Positions 10,813 to 21,290 are shown, numbered from the stretch's first letter. The stretch is 64,000 bases of DNA from Ichthyophis bannanicus (GCA_033557465.1 CM066040.1:326882297-326946296); one strand, 5' to 3'. Numbers and translations: made by a program. The notes: generated by a model not told the origin, from the sequence alone.

Positions 10813-11065
10813 TGACAGACCGCAGGATTTCCATGCAAAAGTGCGGCACTCACAAACATCGGTTCACTGCCTTGAGATCGAGGATTGGCCAAAAGGACCC
10901 TTCCGTTTTGGAAACCACAAAATAAATGGAGTACTGACCGAGGCCGTATTGGTCCCTGGGCACTGGCACCACAGCCCATAGCTGTAATAGCCTTGCGAAG
11001 GTTGCTTCCACCGCCGCTGCCTTGCCTTGAGCTTTGCAGGGAGACTGAACGAATAAGTGGCCCAT
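10813..11065 (-). pseudogene. DIRS-A reverse transcriptase, N-terminal part
   Basis: Contains YSIYFVVSK and WPILDLKAVNRCL, the fingers motifs upstream of the catalytic RT block. Upstream sequence (left terminus, gag) is not recognisable beyond 11065. Confidence 0.75.
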
Positions 11066-11154
11066 TGGGAAGACTAGATGGGGGCAGAAATTGGGAAGAT
11101 AGAGAGAGAGTGGTAAGGGAGAGGGGTTTTAAAATGTTGGAATGAGGGAAGAAG

Positions 11155-11585
11155 ATTAGGGGGTATCAATAAAATGAAGAAAAAAATATTTATTTTAAAA
11201 ACTTGATATACCGCCCTTCGAAGTATCAAAGCGGTTTATGAAAAAAAATTAGAAGGTAAGAAAAGAGCGCCAATTAAAATCAATAAAGTAAAGCATCAGG
11301 TACAATAAGAAGGAATCTGGAAGTAGGGGGATGCAGAAATTCCAAAGTATTCTAGGTGTGCAATTTATTAGAGTGTCCGGGGTTGCTATGTTCTAAGTGC
11401 TGTCTGGGTTTATGTTGAAAGTTTGTTGGAAAATATGTTTGAAATTTCATGAAAGACGATTCAAGAAGCAAACTCAATGGAAAAGAGTTCCATAGTGAGG
11501 GTCCCAAGGAAAAAAGGACAGAGTTTCAAGTACTGTCAAGATGGGCCTTTGATGGAGGTGGCAGATAAAGTCAGCGTGCGTGCAA
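11155..11585 (-). repeat. L2-like fragment
   Basis: Has a T/A-rich tail, the block CTTGATATACCGCC and TATCAAAGCGGTTTATG near 11200-11240, as in other L2-type 3' ends here. It could be the displaced 3' end of L2-A, whose coding part starts again at 20060, with CR1-A inserted between. That link is inference. Confidence 0.5.
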
Positions 11586-11601
11586 AGAACGGAGGGAACG
11601 A

Positions 11602-12343
11602 GTGGGTGCATATGGAATAAATGAAATATTTAAAGATGAAATAAATGACTGCTTCTTGGAGCAGCTGGTTCATGAACCAACCAGAGGGGAAGCTATATTG
11701 GACCTAGTCCTTAGTGGAACACCAGATCTGGTGCAAGAGATAAGGGTGTTGGGGCCACTTGGCAATAGTGATCATAGCATGATCACGTTTGATTTAATTG
11801 GTGGAGGAGGAATAGAAGGGAGACTATGATAAAATGAGGAACATAGTTAAGAAAAAACTAAAAAGAGCAGTTGCAAAGCTTAAAGACTTACATCAAGCTT
11901 GGGTGTTGTTGAAAACTATCATCTTGGAAGCCCAGACAAGCTGTATTCCACGCTTTAAGAAAAGTGGAAGGAAGTCCAAACAACTGCCAGCATGGTTTAA
12001 AGGAGAGGTCAGAGAGGCTGTTGCCAAAAAAGCATCTTTCAGGAAATGGAAAAAAGAGCCAAACGATGAAACCTGGAAACAGCACAAACACAGGCAAGTT
12101 AAATACAAGGCATTGATAAGACAGGCAAAGGGAGAATTTGAGAAGAAGCTTGCTGTAGAAGCAAAAACGCATAATAAAGCCTTTTTCAAGTACCTTCATA
12201 GCAAAAAACCTGTGAGAGAGTCAGTTGGTCCATTAGATGATAGAGGGGTTAAAGGGGCACTAAGAGGCGACATGGCAATAGCGGAGAGACTAAATGAATT
12301 CTTTGCTTCGGTCTTTACTGAGGAAGATGTTACCCATGATTGA
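11602..12343 (+). pseudogene. CR1-A endonuclease end and connector
   Basis: The first part (11602-11829) matches the end of a CR1 apurinic endonuclease: PTRGEAILDLVLSGTPDLV and then LGNSDHSMITFDL, which holds the SDH box. After a frameshift near 11830 the connector (11834-12343) is open for 169 codons, basic, with PAWFKGEVREAV and FFKYLHSK blocks typical of CR1 ORF2. Confidence 0.8.
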
Positions 12344-12345
12344 AG

Positions 12346-13107
12346 TGGTATTTAAAGGTGTGGAAGAATTGAAGGAAATATCGATACATCCTAAGACATC
12401 TCCACTGGCTCCCCATCCACGGCAGACTCTTGCTTAAATCCCTACTACTGACTTTCAAGGCCATCAACAGGCTCTCCGCCACCTCTCTCATGGAGCTTAT
12501 CCATCCTACACCCTCTAACAGATCCAGAAGATCCGCAGCAGTCAACACACTGGCAATCCCGAAGGAAATAACACAATGCACGCAGGCAATGACAAACAGG
12601 GCACTTAGGTTCTATGCGCCCAGATGCTGGAACGCCCTACCACCCAACATACGGGCAATCTCTGACCTGGCTCAATTTAGAAAGGGATTGAAGCACCACC
12701 TCTTCCTCAAAAACTATGCGGATGATAGCGCACAAACAGCCACCCCCCCCCACCACCAGGCCCGCCACATTAACACACACAGCACGTGATGAGGCATCCC
12801 CGCCCATTGGTGCCAGCATTGACTATGCTTACTTGTAATTAGCAGCATGTATATACCCCCACCCTGGTTGAAGTGGCGCCAGCCTTGATTACCCACACTT
12901 TGTAAATAGCAGCTTGTATATACTCTAACACTCTGTAAAGATTTATATATACTCTGTAAACAGTTATCCCAGCAATATCCAAGTTATAGTACCTGTTCTC
13001 TGTAAATACAGAGCAGCTCTGGCTGCTGTGTATAAGATACTATTGTATGTAAACCACACTGATATTAAATAGCACGGTATAGAAGAGACATTAAATAAAT
13101 AAATAAG
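12346..13107 (+). repeat. L2-like LINE 3' fragment inside CR1-A
   Basis: Codes (12430-12789) for an L2-type ORF2 C-terminus with LLLTFKAINRLS and FYAPRCWNALPPNIRAISD. A 3' UTR follows and ends in a tail (ACCACACTGATATTAAATAG, CACGGTATAGAAGA, then TAAATAAATAAATAA). The near-identical tail is shared with tRNA-derived SINEs at 30957-31258 and 56707-56945. Confidence 0.8.
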
Positions 13108-14132
13108 ATGTATTACAACTATTAGATAAACTGAAGAGTAGCAAATCACCTGGGCTGGATGATATACATCCAAGGGTGTTGAAAGAACTGAAATATGAGA
13201 TTGCAGACCTGCTATTAGTAATCTGTCAACTATCATTAAAATCATTTGTAATATCTGAAGATTGGAGGATAGCGAACGTAACACCAATTTTTAAAAAGGG
13301 TTCCAGGGGTGATCCGGGAAACTACAGACCGGTAAGCCTGACGTCAGCACCGGGAAAAATGGTAGAAACCATCATAAAGAACAAAATTGCTGAACATGTA
13401 GATAGTCATGGCTTAATGGGAGACAACCAACATGGCTTTAGACAAGGAAGATCTTCTTACTAATCTGTTATGTTTTTTTGAAGGTGTGAATAAACAGGTA
13501 GACAAAGGTGAGTCTGTTGATATAGTGTATTTGGACTTTCAGAAAGCCTTTGACAAGGTCCCTCAGAGACTTTTGGCAAAACTAAAGAGTCATGGGATAG
13601 GAGGCAGTGTACTATTGTGGATCAGGAACTGGTTAAAAGATAGAAAGCAGAGGGTAGGGCTAAATGGCCAATTTTCCCAATGGAGAAAGGTGAATGGTGG
13701 TGTACCCCAGGGATCTGTGTTGGGTCCACTGCTTTTTGACATAGTCATAAATGACTTGGAAAAGGGAACAACGAGTGAGGTTATCAAATTTGCAGATGAC
13801 ACAAAACTATTTAAAGTTGTTAAAACCCAAGAGGATTGTGGAAAATTGCAAGAGGATCTTGATAAATTGAAGACTGGGCATCAAAATGGCAGATGAAATT
13901 TAATGTGGACAAGTGCAAAGTTATGCACCTAGGGAAGAACAACCCAAACAATGGTTACACGATGCAAGGTTCCACATTAGGAACTACCACCCAGAAAAAA
14001 GATTTAGGCGTCATTGTGGATAACATGTTAAAATCCTCGGCCCAGTGTGCAGCGGCGGCCAAAAGAGCAAATAGAATGCTAGGTATCATAAGGAAAGGAA
14101 TGGAAAATAAAACAAAGGGATATGTTTACTAA
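13108..14132 (+). pseudogene. CR1-A reverse transcriptase
   Basis: The frame has IANVTPIFKKGSRGDPGNYR, VYLDFQKAFDKVP, GVPQGSVLGPLLF and the catalytic FADDTKL, all diagnostic of CR1-type RT. Frames change near 13440 and 13890, so at least two indels are present. It is cut at 14117 by a TIR element and resumes at 19502. Confidence 0.85.
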
Positions 14133-14139
14133 ACCGTCT

Positions 14140-15319
14140 TAATGTGCGCTCTGTGACGTTATCACGCGATAAGGTACCTTATCACGTGATAATGGCGCTT
14201 TATCAGGCGCACAGGTACCTTATCGCGCGATAACGCGTGCAGCGGCGCAAACGAGCGCTGAAGGCGGGGAAAGGCTCCCGGAGGGCGGAGGAAGGCTCCC
14301 CAGGGGCGGAGAGAAGGGGTCAATGGGTGGAGAGTGGGAGGGGAGAGGCTCCCCGCACACTAATGCTGTGAAATCCGAGGCTCAAAACTAACGCCAGTGA
14401 AACCCTGGCGTTAGAGCTGATTTAAAGGGAAAAGAAACCATTTCTGTCAGTAATGTACAGCAAAACCAGGGAAACCTACAAAAAGTGATAAGTGTGATAC
14501 ATGTGCACAGAACAAAAGGGCAAATAAACCTTGAAAATGTACAGAGAAAAATGTAAAAATAAAATAACCAAGCTGGCCAATAGTGATATCAATGGGAAAC
14601 ATCACAAAACACTCCCAAGAAAGCTCCAAAAAAAAGATATGAATTTTGGAAGGGTCTATGCTCCGTCCCCATACAAGGTGAATGGGCCCACAGTGTAATT
14701 GCGCTGAGCAGGGTTTCCGACTCCATTGGCCAGGTTTCCTATGGCATGCATATGTTCCACAACAGCAGGGCGGGCATGTCTGAACGGGCAACTGGACAGA
14801 TGCTGGAAAAGGGGACACAGAGGGCTGCAGGTGGCACATGTTGCGGTGCAGCTGGCCCACAGTGCGGACTAGGGTGATGCCTAGCTGGCCCATAGGAATG
14901 CTGAAACAGTAGAGCAGCCAGACAGCAACTGCTGAGGGCCCAACATGGGCACGAGTGTGCTTCCCACAGTGTCACAGGGGATAGTACCCAGCAGGTACCA
15001 CGAAGGGCACGGAACATCGGCATGCGGTGCTGGGGGGAAGTGTGGACAGCTATGCAGGCACCCCTACCCCAGAACCCGCACCATAGGCAGCCGCCTACCC
15101 GCACACTGGATGGCCTGAGACTGCGCTCCACCAGCACCACCAGCAGAAGGGCATGTCAGCATGGTGGCAGAGGGATACTGGTGGTGGAGGGGGCAGTGGC
15201 AGCTGCCCAGAGCAGACCGTGGCCTAGCCCTGTGTAGGTGGGTGCCATGCACTGCAACAGACAGGCCCTGTCTGACGAACAGTCATGGTATCACCAGGGA
15301 ATGCACTGTCTCTATGGCA
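14140..15319. other. Interior of TIR element, left part; no gene seen
   Basis: After palindromic GGTACC/TTATCGCGCGATAA sequence (14150-14240) come a GC-rich purine block (14250-14360) and about 900 bp without a supported gene. Frames at 14739-15140 (minus) and 15022-15237 (plus) match no family I know and overlap each other. Confidence 0.5.
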
Positions 15320-16690
15320 TGTCACGCACCTACTTACCCCTGAAGGCAAAGGACCTGGGGTTTCAGTGAGGCCTCTTCTTAGGTAGCAGGGACAACTAGT
15401 GCCCCCTGGGAATTGAAGTCCCACTAGCTATTCAATAAAAAGAGTGTAGTCGTGGACGAGTAGCTAGGCTGATAAAGAGGTACTTTATTTCCCTTCCCGG
15501 GAGAACTTCTGCAGTCAGGAATCACAAAGGAAAATAAACCATGCTTCTGGTGTAACACAAAAATGGAACTACAAAAATTACAAAGGAATGCTTCTTTTCA
15601 GCTTAAGGCAAAACAAAAAGTGCAAAACAAGCCTTGTACCTTACAACAGCTGTGAATTGAAATCTGTTCTCTTAAACAGATTTCCCTTCTGCATACTTCA
15701 GCAGAGAGAGGTCACATTATCCGCAAATACAAGTGTACAATCCATCTGGAAATCCTCTGAGTTTTCCACACAGTAATCACAGTCCATGGCCTCATGAGCT
15801 TCTCTGCAATTCCCTTCTGTGGGATTGAAACTTACACCGGTATTCAAAAATCCCTCCTCTCTCTGGCAAGGGCTTCTCTCTTCCTCACTATTAAAGTGGA
15901 ATGGAAAGTTACCATGCAGTGTAGACTTTCCCTCTAGAGGGCCATACACTTCAGGACAAGCGTATGTACAATCCTGCTTTTCAAATGCCCCTCTACTCCA
16001 GGGAATTGGCCTTTCTTCAGGCTGGCCTCTGCTGGAACCTTTGGGGCTGGGAAGCTGAAAATAGCCTTTCTCCCTCGAAAGCTTTTCACTTCCCCTTACA
16101 GGACGTGCTTCTTTGAGCCTGGAAATCTCCCTGGGACCAGAGCTTCTATTCCCCAGGTACCTGCTCTCATGGAAATTCTCTCTCACAGCTTCCCTCCGTT
16201 TGCTGGTAGGAATCCCTCTGTGTCCCCAACGACCGGACTCTGGTTCAGTGCAGCCCAACTCTCTGGCACTAACCTCAGGTATTCCCTCTTGGGCAAACTC
16301 CTCCGAGATGCTGCTGGAATCTCCCTCTGAAATTCTCAGGTATGTGTCCTGGTTAGCTTTCCTGTTAGCTCTCTGAATAGCTCTGTCCTGAGCTCTCTCG
16401 TGTGTTCCGTCTTTAGCTCTCCCCTGTGTTCCGTCTCTGCTAAAGACTGACTCTATTTTAAGTGCGTCATTCTTTGAGTTTCTCATAAGCTCAAGTCTCT
16501 GCAGCTGTTCCTGGTCCTCTAATGAGCTATGAGGTAATGCTTTGCTGGGGCGTTTCCCTACACCCGGTGCTAGTGTTTTGGTTGGTTGCCTATAGCAACC
16601 CCTAGCCATGTGCTTTGAGCTGCTCATTTTAAAACTGCTCTGCACATTTTCTTCTGTTTCCATAGGCACTATTTGCCTTACGCCATGACA
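15320..16690 (-). mobile_element. Solo LTR, gypsy LTR-ORF family, subfamily II
   Basis: On the minus strand it begins TGTCATGGCG (16690) and ends at TGTCACGC read on plus (15320), i.e. TG...CA. A perfect 4-bp target duplication GGCA flanks it (15316-15319 and 16691-16694). Length 1371 bp. A TTTATT at about 15484 is AATAAA on the element strand. It sits inside the TIR element. Confidence 0.85.
15698..16690 (-). CDS. LTR-encoded ORF, copy 2 (intact)
   Basis: Open for 330 codons from the first base of the LTR (TGT) to the stop, without interruption. The first ATG is at codon 10. The protein is hydrophilic and rich in Arg, Glu, Ser and Pro, with no transmembrane segment or known enzyme motif. 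The middle contains short charged repeats around RAKDGTHERAQDRAIQRAN. The C-terminus carries MDCDYC and then MDCTLVFADNVTSLC; the second block is shared with the copy at 62795-63739. The position and length match the frame in the complete gypsy element, where it is fused to Pol. Function unknown. Confidence 0.7.
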   Translation of the reverse strand, partial: CHGVRQIVPMETEENVQSSFKMSSSKHMARGCYRQPTKTLAPGVGKRPSKALPHSSLEDQEQLQRLELMRNSKNDALKIESVFSRDGTQGRAKDGTHERAQDRAIQRANRKANQDTYLRISEGDSSSISEEFAQEGIPEVSARELGCTEPESGRWGHRGIPTSKRREAVRENFHESRYLGNRSSGPREISRLKEARPVRGSEKLSREKGYFQLPSPKGSSRGQPEERPIPWSRGAFEKQDCTYACPEVYGPLEGKSTLHGNFPFHFNSEEERSPCQREEGFLNTGVSFNPTEGNCREAHEAMDCDYCVENSEDFQMDCTLVFADNVTSLC

Positions 16691-16766
16691 GGCAACACAG
16701 TGGTGCAGTGGACACAGCCAGTGTGTTCAGAAGCAGAAGGTCACAAATTCAAGTCCCAGCTGTGGT
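16691..16766 (+). repeat. tRNA-like SINE head, module 1
   Basis: Reads GTGGTGCAGTGGACACAGCC as a degenerate A box and ATTCAAGTCCC as a degenerate B box about 45 bp later. Related modules are at 18795-18870 and 19215-19300 (minus). Confidence 0.4.
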
Positions 16767-16914
16767 TCCTGCCAACCCAGTCCCCATATTTTACCCACTA
16801 CTAAAACGTGCTAATACAGACAGAACCTTTATTGCAGATGACGTAAACATGCCCAAAACACCTACATTTTACCCTACAGAGCACAGACACCATAAACATG
16901 CGCATTACCTAGAG

Positions 16915-17107
16915 CAGAGTCTCCCAAATGCAGTCCTGGATGGCCAAACACCATTCAGGTTCCATGCTGTCTCTAATAAAGATGCCTGTGCTGCATTTCT
17001 ATGCGCCGCCCCCATGGTATGCAGATGTATCTCATGCATATTCATGAGGGACAGCATGAAAACCCGAACAGTGTCTGGCCCACCAGGACTGGAGTCGGGA
17101 ACCTCTG
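16915..17107. mobile_element. hAT-type MITE
   Basis: About 193 bp with long imperfect terminal inverted repeats: left CAGAGTCTCCCAAATGCAGT; right, read in reverse, CAGAGGTTCCCGACTCCAGT. Flanking 8-mers ACCTAGAG (16907) and CCCTAAAG (17108) agree at 6 of 8 bases, the 8-bp duplication length of hAT. The centre has ATGCATATTCATGAG, typical of palindromic hAT MITEs. Confidence 0.65.
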
Positions 17108-18790
17108 CCCTAAAGCAGCGGCCAACAGGGGCAGACACACCCGCACCCACAGGCTCCATTATCCAATGCCTCCTGGAGAGGCAGGATGTTGGGCCCTGCG
17201 TGCATCTCCCAATACTAGCACTTGCATACCTTAGCAATGCCACCCTAAACCTGGGAATACGGTACACAGCTATCAAAAGGTTGCTATGATTACTGGCAGA
17301 TAGCAATTCCGAGGTTAAGTACAATTTTCTGAGTGAGCTGCAGCATAGCAACCTTTCTGATGTCTGTGGAGTGTGCTACAGGTCTTGTGTCTGACAGTGT
17401 TTACCACCCTGGGGGGTGACCCCAACAGTATTGCGTACCATAGCCATGCCTGCACTGTGCCCAGGACTGGTGCGGTGGCCAAGGCTGCCAAACACCTCTA
17501 TAGTTGCACGATGCTGGCATAGGTGTGGGGAGTGTGTGTCTGTCTGTCTATCCAGTGTGTGGTGGCTGCAAACACCCTCCACAGCCCACACTGCTAGCAC
17601 TGTTGCCAGTATTGGCCTGCCAATGTGCATAATGAGGAGCAAGGTACCGTGGGAATAGCCAGGATAGGGTGGCCTGGCCTGGATTCATCTGTACATAGCA
17701 CAGGGCAATGGCTCGGACATTGTAGTGGCCGGCCACCACCTGCATGGACAGGGTGGCCACAGCATGTCCTGCTGGGAGGTCACTCTCACCCTGATGGAGC
17801 AGTGACCACGGCATGGCTAGGTTCCCCCATAGTGCTATATAGTATTTCTCTCATGTGATATTTATGGGTTCTCTTTTGGGGCCCAATCACTGACTTATCT
17901 GTTTGGTGTGTATGCTGACATCCCAGTTCTGGGTACATGCATCTCCTCCAGGACCATGCACTACGGACTAGCTAGCAGACTGTCTACAGCTAGTATGTGT
18001 CTTGCTGGAACACCTTGCAGGGTGCAGCGGCTGGATGCTTGCTGCTGGAGAATGTCAGATAATGGTGGGGGGCAGCTGAGCATTTCCAGGCCTACTGTCT
18101 GTCTGCTATTGCTTTATGGATGTGTACAGCTCTGCATTGCCTGCCCTGTAGGGTGTCTGTTCCCCAGCAGGACTGGGGTTGATGGTCCCCTCTACTGCTA
18201 CCATTGCAGGGAGATAGAATGTGGATCTGTTGGTGGGCGATCCTGTTTCCCACCCTGAGCCCCAGAGGGTGGGTTGTGTGGTGGTACATAATCCGCCTAT
18301 GAGTCCAACCACCCCCCTTCACCTACATCATGTAACCATGGCACCAACACAGGATATGCACTATTCTGGGTGCATCATAGCCCATAGGGGCTAGCCATGA
18401 CTGAGAAATACAGAAGGACACAGATGTATCCTAGGTGTGTCTGCAGGAACTACCTATCACACACAGTAGCACTGATGGGGACCTGCAGCATGGCGTATCT
18501 CAGCCATGAAAGGTGCTGTGGACCTGGTGCTGGGCGCCCCACCTCACCCTCAGGGTGAGCACAGTACCCGCACAATGTGACGGTCTGTGGCTACTCTGTG
18601 CCAGTACCACACACGGTCAGTTCCCCCTACCAAGCCGAAGTGCTGTGGGGGTACATACCCCCATCTTGTGCCCATCTGTCGACTGCTGATGTGCATGTGC
18701 AGTGCATCATGGGTATGGATGGGTAACCACAAAAGACAGTTTGTGTGGTGACGTGCAGTCCTTCTACAGCCAGCCAGGGTTTGTTGGCAG
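17108..18790. other. Interior of TIR element, right part; no gene seen
   Basis: About 1.7 kb of moderately GC-rich sequence. Open frames here are short and overlap on both strands; none shows a DDE transposase, Myb/SANT or other motif. Confidence 0.5.
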
Positions 18791-18794
18791 CTAT

Positions 18795-18870
18795 AGAGCT
18801 GTAGCCACTGGTTACTTCACTGCCTGTGAAGCCAGAGGTCATGGGTTCAAACCCATGGTGGGGTTATTTG
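18795..18870 (+). repeat. tRNA-like SINE head, module 2
   Basis: GCTGTAGCCACTGGTTACTT resembles an A box and GGTTCAAACCC matches a B box with the normal spacing. It has no acceptor-stem pairing, so it is not a tRNA gene. Confidence 0.45.
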
Positions 18871-18949
18871 ATAGGGCTGTCTGAGGCATTGTCTATTTTT
18901 AATGTATATTAGGGCTGCCAGCAAAAACACCCTCAGAGTACTGTAACCT

Positions 18950-19110
18950 TAAGGTGCCTCATAAGGCGCCCTATAAGGCACCTTATAAGGCGCCCTATCA
19001 AGCGCCTTATAAGGTGTCCTATAGGGGACATTATAGGATGCCTTGGCGGACAGTGCACTTTATAATGTGCCCTATGGAGTGCGTTATGGGGTGCCTTATG
19101 CGGCACCATA
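18950..19110 (+). repeat. Degenerate 12-bp minisatellite (TATAAGGCGCCC)
   Basis: About a dozen degenerate units with GGCGCC or GGCACC separated by CTATAA/TTATAA. The unit is close to self-complementary, so the block could form hairpins. It lies near the right end of the TIR element. Confidence 0.75.
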
Positions 19111-19214
19111 GGTTATGCCACTGTGAGGGTGTGTTTACTGGCCGCACTAATTAAAATAAAAGTAAAATGCCTCAAAAAGTACTACTTAAACGTAAAGGGT
19201 GATGCCTCAGCCAG

Positions 19215-19300
19215 CCTTATGCATTAGGCACACTGGGGGATCAAACTCATGACCCCTGTACCATCAGTCAGTGTATTAACCATTGTGCTACACCTCTGCT
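19215..19300 (-). repeat. tRNA-like SINE head, module 3
   Basis: On the minus strand: GTGTAGCACAATGGTTAATA (A-box-like), then GGGGTCATGAGTTTGATCCC (B-box-like). Similar to modules 1 and 2 in the same element. Confidence 0.45.
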
Positions 19301-19501
19301 TCTATGTTTGCATGTCTGCACGCCTACCTAAGATTATCGCGCGTTAACGTGCTTAGCGGCGTTTCGCCCGATAATGTGCGCAGCGCACGTTATCGTGCAA
19401 TAATCCCATTTTGCTACGTTAAGACCGAAACGCCCACTCCTTTTATGGCATCCTGCACACTATCGCCGGGCGCACGTTAAGACGGTTTAGTAAACATACC
19501 C

Positions 19502-20072
19502 CAAAGGATCTTATAATGCCTCTATATCATTCCATGGTGAGACCGCGCCTTGAATATTGTGTGCAATTCTGGTCGCCATATCTTAAAAAGGATATAGCGA
19601 TTTTAGAAAAGGTTCAGAGAAGAGCCACCAAAATGGTAAAGGGGATGGAAGGATACCCCTATGAAGAAAGGCTAAAAAGGTTAGGGCTCTTTAACTTGGA
19701 AAAGAGACGGCTGAGGGGAGATATGATAGAAGTCTATAAATTAATGAACGAAGTGGAACGGGTAAACGTAGATCGATTGTTTACATTATCAGAATATAGA
19801 AAGACTAGGGGATATGCAATGAAACTACAGGGTAAACTATTTAAGACTAATAAAAGAAATATTTTTTCACTCAACGTGTAATCAAACTCTGGAATTTAAG
19901 AAGGGACCCAGGATATCAATGCTTGACCCAATACAAGCATTGTGGAACCTGTGTCTTTTGGGGAAACTGCTAGGTACGTATGACCCAGATTGGCCACTGT
20001 TGGAAACAGGATACTGGGCTTGATGGATCTTGGTCTGACCCAGTATGGCATATCTTATTTTCTTATGTTCTT
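19502..20072 (+). pseudogene. CR1-A ORF2 C-terminus and 3' end
   Basis: The frame at 19516-19881 continues the RT protein across the TIR insertion: [20 protein letters not shown], then [14 protein letters not shown] and LFNLEKRRLRGDMIEVYKLM. It is followed by the CR1 3' UTR, ending near TTATGTTCTTA at about 20072. Confidence 0.85.
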
Positions 20073-20249
20073 AATATAAGAAGAAAGGTAAGCAGTGGTA
20101 CCGGAGTTAAGGATCTTATGAATAATGGTAAGAAGTTTGTATTGAGAACGATATGATAAGGGAAGCCAGTGGGATTGGATAAATAATGGGGTAACATGAT
20201 CAAATCGAGAGGAGTGATAGAGAAGACAGATGGCAGTGTTTTGGACCAA
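20060..20249 (-). pseudogene. L2-A ORF2 C-terminal fragment
   Basis: Contains QNTAICLLYHSSRFDHVTPL followed by QSHWLPLSYRSQYKLLTIIH, the block after the RT palm in L2-type ORF2. The 3' part is cut by CR1-A. Confidence 0.7.
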
Positions 20250-20436
20250 TTGTAAATGCTTCAGTTGGCATTAAGGTAGTCCAGAGTAGAAGATATTACA
20301 GTAATCCAGTTTTGAAATGCGTAAAGAAAGCAGAAGAGTGGCAATAGCAGGTAGGAGCGAATGGCGTGAATTTGGCGAAGAGAGAAAAGCAGCGATGGAT
20401 AGTAAGACTGATGAGACTGGAAAGAGAGAGTGCAGT

Positions 20437-20985
20437 TACATAGTAACATAGTAAATGACGGAAGATAAAGACCAGCATGGTCCATCAAGTCTGCCCAGCA
20501 AGATGGCAAGAGTAGGTGCACCTGTCACTCTATGCAGGCCACCCCTCCCCATGTCTTTGTTTAGGGGTGAACCCACCGCTCCATGTAGGACACCCCTATT
20601 TGTTGAGACGTTATATGGTTCAGAAGTTAGATGGTACCGTTTATCTTGTTTTTATCCTATTGCTGTAAAGGGATCCATTGTGTTTGTCCCATGCCTTTTT
20701 GAATTCCGTCACCGTGTTTGCCCCCACCACTTCCATCGGGAGGGCATTCCAAGCATCCACCACCCTTTCAGTGAAAAAATATTTCCTGACATTGCCTTTC
20801 AATTTACCCCCTTGCAGCTTCATGTTATGCCCTCTAGTTTTACAGCTTCCCCGTCTTTGGAAGAGGTTTGTTTGTTCATCATTTCTCTTTAAGTATTTAA
20901 AGGTCTGAATCATATCTCCCCTGTCCCTCCTCTCCTCCAAAGTGTACATATTTAGGTCTTCAAGTCTCTTCTCATAAGGCTTCTG
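20437..20985 (-). repeat. CR1-C LINE 3' fragment
   Basis: Starts at low coordinate with the CR1 3' signature ACATAGTAACATAGTAAATG and a GATAAAGACCAGCATGGTCC block. The minus frame then codes YEKRLEDLNMYTLEERRDRG and FFTERVVDAWNALPMEVVG. It is inserted in L2-A between 21000 and 20437. Confidence 0.85.
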
Positions 20986-20999
20986 ACGCAGGCTCCAAA

Positions 21000-21290
21000 T
21001 CATTAAGAGTGCCTCCCAAGTATTTAAGTGTCTGAACTGTAGGAATAGTAATACCTTCAAGAGATGGAGATATGGATGAAGGTGTAAATGAACCAGATAA
21101 CCATAAAGCAGAGGTTTTCCCAGTGTTAAGCTTCAAGTTATTGGATTTCAAGCTAAGACAGGAATTGATGGGGGAAAGGTCAGGAGAAGTAGGATGGGTG
21201 TGGAAAAGCAGCAGGATGTCATCTGTATAAAAATACGCGGACACACCCTGCTGCTGAATAAGCACAGGAAGTGGAGCAAGAAAAGCAAGA
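21000..21290 (-). pseudogene. L2-A RT palm fragment
   Basis: Carries AYFYTDDILLLFHTHPT, where YTDD is the catalytic box variant, then LKLNTGKTSALWLSG and LKYLGGTLND, the usual L2 order. Confidence 0.75.

Larger units (their letters stand above)
5573..11065 (-). mobile_element. DIRS-A, DIRS-1-like tyrosine-recombinase retrotransposon
   Basis: On the minus strand the order is RT, RNase H, tyrosine recombinase, internal complementary region (about 7620-7730) and a terminal inverted repeat (about 5573-5655). These are hallmarks of DIRS elements, which integrate by recombination and make no target duplication. The 5' part (gag and left terminus) is missing beyond about 11065. A solo gypsy LTR (5741-7314) and an L2 fragment (about 10315-10812) interrupt it. 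Several frameshifts make it inactive. Confidence 0.85.
14117..19501. mobile_element. 5.4-kb DNA transposon with TIRs (Harbinger-like?)
   Basis: Terminal inverted repeats of about 26 bp: left GGGATATGTTTACTAAACCG from 14117; right GGTATGTTTACTAAACCGTC (complement) up to 19501. CR1-A reading sequence flanks both sides with a CAAA or AAA duplication (14113-14116 and 19502-19505), so the ends are well defined. Subterminal DNA has palindromes such as TATCGCGCGATAA near both ends. No transposase is recognisable, so it is probably non-autonomous. A solo gypsy LTR, a hAT MITE and tRNA-like modules lie inside it. The short duplication and a related TIR at 52596 suggest PIF/Harbinger. Confidence 0.7.
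11586..20072 (+). mobile_element. CR1-A LINE, 5'-truncated and interrupted
   Basis: Endonuclease C-terminus, connector, RT and C-terminal domain of a CR1-clade LINE lie in order on the plus strand and end in the usual CR1 3' end (GGTCTGACCCAGTATGGCAT followed by TTATGTTCTTA). An L2 fragment (about 12346-13107) and a 5.4-kb TIR element (14117-19501) split it. The RT frame continues across the second insertion: the frame that stops at 14132 resumes at 19516. Confidence 0.85.

Noticed and set aside
16708..17289. 193-codon plus-strand frame as a gene
   Set aside because: It runs through a tRNA-like module and a hAT MITE; no motif, and other frames overlap it.
18795..18870. Functional tRNA gene
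   Set aside because: B box present but no acceptor stem, no anticodon arm pairing; it looks like a SINE head.
20261..20521. Membrane-protein-like frames (Leu/Phe/Cys-rich)
   Set aside because: Reverse-strand readings of L2-A and CR1-C boundary sequence; no start context and broken on both sides.
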